A stretch of DNA of 64,000 nt, from NCBI GenBank assembly GCA_033220425.1, contig CM065649.1, forward strand, positions 496,001 through 560,000, read 5' to 3'. The position numbers and the translations under genes are program-made. Under the pieces are notes generated by a model. The model worked only from the letters and a program-made list of their open reading frames with translations, searched no databases and was not told the origin of the DNA. Below are positions 56,121 through 64,000 of the stretch, piece after piece; position 1 is the first letter of the stretch; each line of letters starts with the position of its first letter. This DNA is from Lepraria neglecta (lineage: Eukaryota > Ascomycota > Lecanoromycetes > Lecanorales > Stereocaulaceae).

Positions 56121-56212
56121 AGAACTGAGTGGTTAATCTTACGTGGGAGAGAGGGATGATTTGGACGATGCACGTTGAGATGATAATGGCTGGATACATA
56201 CCGTAGAATGAG

Positions 56213-56512
56213 CTACGAGACCAGATATTCACTTCTGTTTTTATAAACTCCCTGCACAATTGTCAATTTTAGATTAGGTGCACCTACTAGAAAATCAAGC
56301 AGCAAATCCATTATCCCAGCATTTCCCTCTCCTTCGTACTGAATTCCGTACTTCAAGAGCATCGATAGCTGTATTTCCCCGTCCTTCAGTCCTGCCATTA
56401 GATAAGCACTAACTAGATTGAGGTTTTGAGATTTCCAGCTTCGAGCGTCGTGGCGGACCCGAGTAAATCTTGGCGCCATTGATGGCCAATCAGAGACAAG
56501 TTGATGATCCAT
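56213..56512 (-). CDS. Hypothetical small ORF
   Basis: 99 residues from a true ATG at 56512, tail to tail with KAP123. The composition is protein-like (WPSMAPRFTRVRHDARSW, MDLLLDFLVGAPNLKLTIVQ), but no domain, signal peptide or homologue is recognised. It could be chance in the KAP123 3' region. Confidence 0.25.
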   Translation of the reverse strand: MDHQLVSDWPSMAPRFTRVRHDARSWKSQNLNLVSAYLMAGLKDGEIQLSMLLKYGIQYEGEGNAGIMDLLLDFLVGAPNLKLTIVQGVYKNRSEYLVS

Positions 56513-57555
56513 TGATTATGATACATCGGCAATCCGTCCGCGCTCTATCCACCATCCACCGATAACGATGAGCCCTCCAATGCTGATCCACAATTTATCC
56601 GCAAAATTTCTACAGTTACTACTTCCACTCACTAACATTAATGCTATAAGAAACATTCTAGAATGCCTTCAGAGAGTTCGAGAGAGCTCGAGCATGTCTA
56701 CCTTAGACGCCTTCGGGCGGCATTCCTTTGGGCTTGTGATGTACCTGCATATTCGCCATGTACGAACGACAGGCGTGGCTTGCACCTCACCTGGGAACAC
56801 CCCTCATCCCGCTCCCGCAACACCCATGAACTTAGCTGGAGCGAGGCTCGCTCACCACCTCCACGATAGAAATGATAACACTCTCTTAAGGCTCAAATTT
56901 CGACCGAGAAGAGTCGATGGTGAGCTGGAGAATCGATAATAGGAAATACGGTTACCCTCTGGCTTGATGCTAGCCACATTCCCTCGGGTGGTTCTGCCGA
57001 GTTATTATGATGGTCTAGCCATATTGCCCCTCACTCAGTTTATACCTATGACGCCACACGTCGCTAATGGCGGAATAATAGTCTCGAGGCGCGCAAGCGC
57101 TCGAGAACTCTTTTCGGGCAAAGCAGAAAATTGAAATTGCACCGTCAAGATGAACGATCTCACACTAACTCAGACGAACTCGCTCTATTCATCTAGCTTC
57201 GGCTTAGCATGCTGCAACTCCTTCCGTCTTCGAGTATAAATTCGAAAGGCCTTTTCCGCCTCGTTTACAAGTATTCCACCAGCCCGAAAAAGGCCGACTT
57301 CTTCGGGATAATATACTATTCCCAGGATGATAGGGAGTGTCTGAGTAGCAAGGCTGGGTGTTCTAAAAAAAATGCACAGAATCGAAATAGGCACGATATT
57401 TTTGTCAAATTTCAAAGTATTTGGCTAAAGGATATACCGAAATGTCGAGCGTCTTGCACAAATGAAGTCTATATATATATACATATATTATATACACCCC
57501 GAACTTGAGATTGGGGATTACTTTTTCCGTTCAGGAAAGGGAGCAGGGCCGCTTT
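56513..57555. other. Intergenic, no supported gene
   Basis: Frames at 56568-56939 and 56663-56869 overlap in different phases and match no family. An AT block (tatatatatatacatatattatatac) occupies 57470-57496. Confidence 0.35.
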
Positions 57556-57690
57556 TAGAGGGAGGATCGAGGGAGCAAGGGAGAGCAAGAAGGGAGCACC
57601 GAGGGAGCACTGAGGGAGCACTGAGGGAGCACTGAGGGAGCACTAAGGGAGTACGAGGGAGTACTAAGGGAGTACGAGGGAGCAATAGGG
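57556..57690. repeat. Minisatellite, 11-bp unit gagggagcact
   Basis: About ten imperfect units. Four are nearly perfect gagggagcact copies in a row from 57601, then 10/11-bp variants aagggagtac and gagggagtact to 57680. Purine-rich on the plus strand. No coding role is evident. Confidence 0.85.
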
Positions 57691-57786
57691 CGCAGCAAGG
57701 GACCGCGGGTGGGGGGGAGACAAAGGGGATGAAGCCTTAACTGGAACATAATATAGACTTTTTACGGCTGTAGTATGCTGGATGTC

Positions 57787-58119
57787 TTAAACGTCATTCG
57801 AAACATTGGGAGTTTTCCAGAAATCTGATCCGGTATAATAGTCTTTAGGAGTATTCCGTGCAATCTCGAAGCTCGGCGGAGAATAATAACTTCCATCGTC
57901 TTGATAAATTGCCGGATATAGGCGCCCTTTCAAGCGAATAATACCATCTTTAATCGCGCCAGTGGAGTCCTCTATCACGTATGACCTCAATATGCTCCAG
58001 CAAGACTCTACTAATCGTCGCACCTGAACCCATCGTATATCCACATTTGTTATTGATGTACGCCGAGGTCTATAATAATACGCGGATAATATTAGGCCGT
58101 TTGTTATCGCTCCTGACAA
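57787..58119 (-). CDS. Hypothetical ORF, unrecognised, probably remnant
   Basis: 110 residues in one frame with WVQVRRLVESCWSILRSYV, GAIKDGIIRLKGRLYPAIYQ and a YYSPPSFEI end. Composition is protein-like and aromatic-rich, but I recognise no family. It sits among repeats and a transposase relic, so it may derive from a mobile element. Confidence 0.25.
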   Translation of the reverse strand: MSGAITNGLILSAYYYRPRRTSITNVDIRWVQVRRLVESCWSILRSYVIEDSTGAIKDGIIRLKGRLYPAIYQDDGSYYSPPSFEIARNTPKDYYTGSDFWKTPNVSNDV

Positions 58120-59929
58120 ACCACGATAATTGGAAGGTGATACGACTTTTCTACAATGCCACTCAATACTCGTCTTTAAAGGCAGATTAAAGGTGCTTAG
58201 CCGCTCCAGATAGCGCTATTAGTCTATTGCTCGACACGGTAAAATCACAGCCCGTGTATACTTCTATGATATGCTTCTAAATAAAATCTAGAGGGTCAAA
58301 AGCGTTATATTCTGACGGCCGACAGCCAGGGTAATGTACTACTATTGGGTCAAACTTTGCCAAGTGACTGACATGAAATATGTCAAGGAGCCTTCCGTAG
58401 AAAGAGAGTTGGCTATATTGATCGGTAGTTCCTTATTTGGCCTGGAAGGTTTAGAGCTAAAGGCTCAGCATAGGTTCTGTATCCCGAACCCCTCAAGCTA
58501 AGACTCACAAGCCCGAAGTTCCTGACATTCCCAGAAGATTTCTCATTTACCAAAGTGAAGAACTCTTAGAGCAAGCAGCCTTTCCAGCAAGACCTATCCG
58601 CGACTGCTCAGCTTACTATTACTGACATGATCGGTCCAGTAGTGCGGGTCTAACAAATAGAACAGCCGATCAGGTCCAATTCAGCACTTAGATTGCCAGA
58701 CAATAAGCTGATTATTTAGCGTCACAATAGAAAAACAATCAAATACTAAGTTTAAGATGGATAGTATATATAGCGCTTGCCGAATGAAGCTTTCACGTGA
58801 TTCACCTCGCTGCGTTCACGCCTTCCTGTGCGTAGTGGCGTCGTCGATGAATGATGTGATTCGAATAGAGGCAGGTGCCAGTCTGCCACCGATGGTAAAA
58901 GGTCATGTGTTTTGTTCTGACAATATCTCTAGGTTGCCATATTGAAAAATAGCGCGATGGTAAATAGAACATCGACTAATTGTAGAAAGAAGGCAATCCA
59001 GCGCCTGCTGTCTCAGATCATCGCTCAAGTACTCCTGGATATCTGGATGGGGTTTGAACACAAGATGGCCAAATTGCAGATTCCCAGATCTGAACCCCTG
59101 AGAGACTTCACAATGCTGCTCTGATCTCAAGCCACACCAAACGATCTAAAATAGTATTCTCAAGGGCAGCCGTGATAGCAGCACCCATGGAGCGAATGGC
59201 CAGGGGCAAACTATGCTGAAGGTAGCTTGAAGATCGTAGCTGCAGTGTATGAAATCGCTATCGGTTTTTTTGACGTGACTGCAGAATCCGATAACTAGAA
59301 CTGAAGCGGAAAAGGGCTTGGTCAAAGAGGGCTACTTGTTGATCTGATTGAAGCCACTGGACAAGAGGTCAGTAAGATGCACGCCGAAAGCTAGACTCAT
59401 CATGAATATTGCATCCTTATAACTGACCTTTTGTACTGTAGCAGAGATATATCCTACATCTTGCTGCTCCTCTGACATCTGTATTGGCACCAGCTCGCTC
59501 GGTTTGGTTGCAAGTATTTGAAATCTCAAAGCATGTAGACTCGACATTGCCGTCAGCAGAATAGCGAGATATCAGCCTCCTTATGATCTTTCTTTAGAGG
59601 AAAATTCAATGCTGGGGTGCTGTAGAACAGCTAATATTGAACGTCGAGGAATGGGTCCGGGGAATAAAGAGAAGTGTTTGAGAGTCATAGATCGCTCGCT
59701 TTCATCCTCAATCTACAGGGTCGTCCTGTCAGTTAAGAGTCTGGTATCGAATAGAGAGCTGTAGGTGAGAGGATTGATGGCTGTATTGCTCTGTTATGTA
59801 GAGTAGGGGTTCATCACGTCTAGGAGGGAGTTTGAACAGAAAAGGGCAGGATAAGCAGTTTCTTCCGACTGAGGGGTCGGCCATGTAATACTCATTATAA
59901 TCAAGCACGCCATCCTCTTCTGTCAATAA
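58120..59929. other. Repeat-rich intergenic region
   Basis: AT-rich sequence with short frames only (58757-58945 plus, 58903-59130 minus, 59332-59547 minus, 59729-59989 minus), none assignable. It may contain remains of the Mutator-like element whose transposase block follows at 59930; no terminal inverted repeats were found by eye. Confidence 0.35.
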
Positions 59930-60190
59930 TTGTCTTATACTAACAAAATCCGCGTTATCGAACAGATCTCGATGGTAGAGCAGCGGCAAACAGCACTCGC
60001 TAAACGCTTCGCAAGCTACCTTCTTATAGAAGTCGATGGCACATTCAAGATGAACAATTGGTACCTTACCCTCGTTTTTGCAGTCGGCATCACCAACAAC
60101 GACAAGACCTGCCCTATTGCTTGCTCTTATGTTCGATCCGAGAGCGAAGAATACTTCCAGGTCACTCTGAAGGCTGTCTGGAGCTATTGA
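59930..60190 (+). mobile_element. Mutator-like (MULE) transposase relic
   Basis: A 260-base frame carries the first part of the MULE DDE domain: SYLLIEVDGTFKMNNWYLTL, VFAVGITNNDKTCPIACSYV and RSESEEYF. This follows the family pattern (L.iDaTFktN....pl...vGvt...ktf.iaf.fv..E.ee.f), with the first catalytic Asp in EVDGTF. The frame ends at TGA 60188. No second or third catalytic acid and no zinc finger are readable nearby. The element is therefore a short dead piece. Fungal elements of this type (Hop-like) are common in repeat-rich regions. Confidence 0.65.
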
Positions 60191-60374
60191 AAGAGGCTAA
60201 GAATTCAAGTTTGGTGAGGCTTGATCACCTAAGCTGACAGCTTCATTAACGGCTTCAGACTGCTAGTGCTTCATAGACTGAAAGACTCCAATATCAAGTA
60301 GCTGGAGTAAATGACTTCCATGCGATGGAGTATTGAGTGTCACAATCTACCGTTTATGACAGAAGTTGATAAAT

Positions 60375-62371
60375 TCAAAGGTAAATTACCATTGGATTGC
60401 TGCGCTTGTATTGTGCCCTCACCTGTATGAGTTGGAGGGATCGGACCATAGGATCGACAGGACGGAATTTTGTACTTCGTATTGCTTTACCCTCAGCCTT
60501 CGTCACGGCCTGACAATCCTTGCATGGGGCCATTCTTATAACATATCCCGATCCATTTCTGGCGTACAACGGTGCAGGATCGCGTTGTCGCTTTTTCTTA
60601 CACCGGACGCATTGAATAAGGATCAATGGATCGTCCCCAAGTGCCAATATAGGATCCCGTGCAAAGGCATATGTGTTACTGTTCTTGCGCGCGGCTAGGA
60701 TGTAAGGCATCCAGTGAATTCTCTCCATATGCTGGGTACGCAAGGCTCGAACGCTTTCGTCAATGTATGTGGCCCACGCGGCATCAGGACCTTGATTCAA
60801 TGAAACGCGAAGTCCTTGATGCAGAGGGTCCTTCCTGTTCAGTCCGATCGAATTTTGTCTGATCGTCTCTTCTGGGAGGTATTGCTTAAGGGTGACTGGA
60901 GCCAGCGTCTGGAAGAACAGGCAGAGAAAAAGCTCTCCAATATTAAGGAGTACGGTCTTGAGGGTTTCTTCTAGGCCCTCAATGTTGATCAGTCCAAGCG
61001 TGACGTAGCGTACGGACTTATCAACTCGGCGGGTCGTCCTATACTGGAAGCTGTCTTTCGTATACCTGTCCCACAAGTGTCGTGCAATGCGCATACGAAT
61101 GATGTGAGATTGCCCCACATAGAGTCTTATGTAATCCTCATCGACGGGGTCCGACACATCTGACACGACTCCGATGTACCATCCTGTCGCTTTTTCCTCT
61201 TTTGCACTAGGCAGATTCTGCAGACAGTTGACCAGAGTCAGCGACATACGTGGATCAGGTTATACACCATACCGAGATAGGTTATCAAAGCTCTTATCAC
61301 TAATGAGCTGTCGGGTCTGCAGGGTGAATGACTTCCATAAGGCATCATCGAGACGGTTCTCTCGGACAGACTGTTGTTGTTGATCCGTACATTTACAGAG
61401 TATACTTTCGAGTAGCTTGTCGAATTCTCCACGATCATCTTCGTTATCTGCCTCGTCCAGCATCGGAAAAACACTTTGCCCTTGCCATTCAGAGATAGTA
61501 TTGGTAACGTGGCCAAGTTCGATTTCGTCTGGATCTCTGTCTTGTGCCCCTTCCCAACTGCGGTTCCTAGCTGCCTCGATTTCTTATCCACTTATTCTCA
61601 CTCTCTCTGCCAAGATAATCCTCCAAAGCTCGGGATCATTCTTTTCGATATTCTCTGCTTGTTTCCTTGCCTTTGCATCATGCTTGAGGTAAGTAACGGT
61701 GGGCACATCTTTCTCCGTTGGAGGTGGCGGAGGTTTTCTTCGGTGCAAATACGGGCAGCTATCGCCTTTCAAGCACCCAGCAGTCGTGTTGAAGTATCTC
61801 GAGAGCGTGTTAATTGGTCTGAAAGTCTCATGAAGGATAATATACATACCTGCACGGAATTTTCGACACTTTTTCCTTCCAAGCCGGACTTCCTTTCACC
61901 GGTTCATCAGGCTTTACCGCCTGCAATTCAGGATCATCAGGTGCGGAAACTTCGAGCCCCGTGAGAGGTGGCAGCTTTGACGCCTGTAATCCGGAATCAT
62001 GAGGCGCGAGAAAGTTGGATCCGCTGGGAGGTGGCAGAGGGGTCTGCTCGTGCAAGAATGGGCAATGTTCACCTTTCCAGCACCCAGCAGGCTTCCAAAA
62101 ATATCTGCACAGAGCATCGGTCAGCCTTAGAGTAATATTGAAGATCTTGACATGTATACCTGCACGGAGTTTGGATTTTTGCCTTGTATCCGCGATCTTT
62201 AGTTGTGGCATTTGTCACTTGTCGTCGCTTGTTCTCCTCACGCTCTAGAACATCTCTCTCCTCTTTACTTCGCCTCTGAGGAGGCTTTGGCTGGTATTTG
62301 AGGGGCCCCGGTTGACGTGGTTTAGGTGGAACCGGCTGGAGACCTGGAGGTGATCCATATGGGTAAGACAT
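60375..62371 (-). pseudogene. CCCH zinc finger (x2) plus GIY-YIG domain protein, two in-frame stops
   Basis: Exons join(62371..62160, 62104..61850, 61797..60375) form one frame of 629 codons. Exon 1 is a Pro/Arg-rich basic head. Two C-X8-C-X5-C-X3-H fingers follow, CRYFWKPAGCWKGEHCPFLH and CRYFNTTAGCLKGDSCPYLH, each with the intron at the same place (first Cys, then AG|A of Arg). An acidic/Gln segment (MLDEADNEDDRGEF, CTDQQQQS) leads to a GIY-YIG-like domain: ATGWYIGVVSD, DYIRLYVGQSHIIRMRIARH. A Cys cluster CVRCKKK...CKDC is near the end. TAA stops at 61586-61584 (after RISG) and 61262-61260 (after SRYGV) interrupt an otherwise continuous frame; both fit CAA to TAA. GIY-YIG domains cut DNA and CCCH fingers bind RNA; the combined role is unknown to me. 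Confidence 0.72.
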
Positions 62372-62603
62372 GATGTGTGACAGTGTCTTGCCTTGAATGG
62401 TACAGCTGCGTGGTGTTCTTCAGGCAATGGCCTAGGTTGACTTGGTGAGAAACGAAGCTGGGTGGGAGAGGAAGGGAGTTGAGAAAGGGAGGTGATAAGA
62501 ATGAGAAGTTTAGATGACTTGAAGTGGTGGGGAGAACGCTTATGAGGACATCGAAAATGATGTGTTCGGTTCAACACTGGGTGGCAAGCTTTTTTTTGGG
62601 ACT

Positions 62604-62885
62604 GTGTTCACATGTCGTGTGAATGCGTGTGGCGCGTCCGGTAACACATTTCGTTTGCATGGTCCGGATTGGGAAATGCGTGTATCTGCGTTCAAATGGA
62701 TCTACCCTCCATGTATGAGACGGTTGAGGAGAAGCATTCATTCACATGGTGTATGAATATGTGGCGCTCTCAACAATAACTCTGCTTCACATACAACATC
62801 CCTTTCCACCAGTCAATTGAAGCACATGCTTCACATGGGATATGAATGTGTGGCGTTCTCCAAGTTACCCCTGCTTCGCATACAA
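62604..62885. repeat. Three-copy dispersed repeat near the CCCH gene's upstream side
   Basis: Motif ttcacatgg..tatgaat.tgtggcg.tctc occurs at about 62605-62638 (most diverged), 62740-62770 and 62829-62860. The last two are 89 bp apart and each is followed by ctgcttc.catacaa (about 62782 and 62870). It lies 230-510 bases upstream of the start of the CCCH/GIY-YIG gene. Confidence 0.65.
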
Positions 62886-64000
62886 TTATACCGCGATAAA
62901 TATGTCTATGACTGCGTGTGTTGTGCACTATGATCCTTAGATACACACAGTGGAGCCTGCTGCAGACTCTCGCCCGGCAGCCGCCGTCTTCGATAGGAAA
63001 GCTCCTTATGTGGAAGGCGAATCACTGCAGTCTTTCCTTGCCTCCTTAACGGTTGGGGGTTCGATTTTTGTGTTGGAAATTTCCTTATACCTTTTGCTAC
63101 GTGTGTAGTAAATCTTTTACTGAAGAAAGGTACATGGATATTAACCTCCACGCAGCAGAAGAATGCGTTTATATCGATCGTAGCTGCCTCGTAAATAGGT
63201 GCTACGTTTTCCGCGTCAAATTCATTAGGATTAAAGCTAGCAGCTTAGCATGGCCGAATATATAGATAAAGTAAAGGGTTGTTCACGCTATGATTTGACG
63301 TTGGTCTTCGGTAAAATAGAGAGCACGTATAACAAGGTTATGATGTACTAATAGCTATCGTATTACTGTTCGATGCATTTTAGCAATCTTGACTTTATTA
63401 AGAGGCATTCTATACTACCAAAACGAAGAGATTAAAGGATGTCTGATATGCGAGCTTATCTTGAACCTAAGTACTAACGATTAACGAGGGTTATGGAGAT
63501 TATCTGAAACAGATCTAAACTCGAAAAGATGCTGCACAAACTATTCTCGATGTTATGTTTAGCAAGCCAAAGTATATGAGTGTTATGAATTAATCTACCG
63601 TGTTCGTGAGCAAGCCGGCCATCCTCTAAGGGCAGCCTTGCTCTTTTTGCCTTTTCTCCCGCGGTACGATGCGAGCTTGTTGCCTTGCGGGATTCCGCTA
63701 AAGCTTTTATTGTTGCCGATGTCATACTGACTGGCCTTACTAATATAAGCAGACTTCGTTCCGAGCTGCTGGCCTAGGGTGCGGGTAAAGGCGTGCCGGG
63801 TATGGAGTGTAAGGTCCTCGTTCGCTGCCCGTAAACCCTCCTCTTCATGTTCAAGGGCCGTCGTCGCCGCAGGGGGGAGGGGGGGCTTGGTGCGTAGTAT
63901 TAAGCCATAAGCTGCAAACCCGGAATAAGGCGGTCAAAGGGTTTTTGTGACCAGCTCTCGCTATGCTCCATGGATCACGCTAATGGTGGTTAGTTGAAGC
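62886..64000. other. AT-rich right edge with a possible partial coding remnant
   Basis: Most of 63000-63500 shows no gene. On the minus strand, 63900 down to about 63600 gives a coherent frame (ALEHEEEGLRAANEDLTLHT, LGTKSAYISKASQYDI) that ends at a TAG near 63598. This could be the tail of a gene or element cut by the window edge; no family is recognised. Confidence 0.3.

Noticed and set aside
57556-57690. CRISPR-like array
   Set aside because: Units are 11 bp in direct contact with no spacers; it is a minisatellite in a eukaryotic genome.
63020-63100. tRNA gene suggested by ggttcgat-like bases near 63057
   Set aside because: No acceptor-stem pairing, no A-box and no matching CC after the T-loop motif.

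Overview
The window is a piece of a filamentous ascomycete (Pezizomycotina) nuclear genome. Genes are spaced and split by short GT-AG introns of about 45-100 nt. Housekeeping proteins are of fungal type (eRF3 with a Q/N/Y-rich head, Kap123 importin, Yap1/AP-1, TSR2, Yrb30-like RanGTP-binding protein). Typical Pezizomycotina accessory families are present: 2EXR, HET, NACHT with an alpha/beta-hydrolase head, DUF3435, and Zn(II)2Cys6 regulators. I cannot place it to class from sequence alone. I find no rRNA, no tRNA and no CRISPR array.

Layout. 1-3.1 kb holds two relics: the N-terminal piece of a dynamin-like GTPase broken by a stop codon, and, convergent to it, a decayed DUF3435 (tyrosine-recombinase-like) gene. 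3.8-14.6 kb is largely intact: a Tubby/LURP-like protein, an RGT1-like Zn2Cys6 regulator, the 40S biogenesis factor TSR2, a large alpha/beta hydrolase with a long low-complexity tail, and a polytopic membrane protein. 15.4-20.3 kb is decayed: a CorA-like membrane protein with several stops and a second damaged membrane protein. 21.4-29.5 kb is a compact core block of BSD protein, IND1, Yrb30-like and SUP35/eRF3, arranged as two head-to-head pairs. 29.9-38.1 kb is accessory: two 2EXR genes, a broken NLR (hydrolase plus NACHT) and a small secreted protein. 39.1-43.1 kb is core again (SPF30-like Tudor splicing factor, YAP1). 44.5-51.2 kb is a graveyard: a HET gene running straight into a beheaded FAD monooxygenase, a 2EXR gene, and a broken secreted protein. 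51.5-52.2 kb holds a short telomere-like block and a three-copy degenerate tandem repeat. 52.5-56.1 kb is an intact KAP123. From 57 kb to the right end the DNA is repeat-rich, with a minisatellite, a Mutator-like transposase relic, and a damaged gene whose single frame joins two CCCH zinc fingers to a GIY-YIG domain.

Functional picture. Intact genes serve basic processes: translation termination, ribosome biogenesis, nuclear import and RanGTP binding, splicing, complex I Fe-S assembly, oxidative-stress and glucose-responsive transcription. Most accessory genes (incompatibility-type HET and NLR, dynamin, CorA-like, FAD monooxygenase, secreted protein, CCCH/GIY-YIG) carry in-frame stop codons. 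Where the parent codon can be guessed (TGG to TAG, CAG to TAG, CAA to TAA), these are mostly the CpA-to-TpA type change made by repeat-induced point mutation (RIP). The most unusual items are the CCCH-GIY-YIG gene, with its duplicated exon-intron module, and the 54-nt in-frame intron inside the redox-sensing C-terminal region of Yap1.
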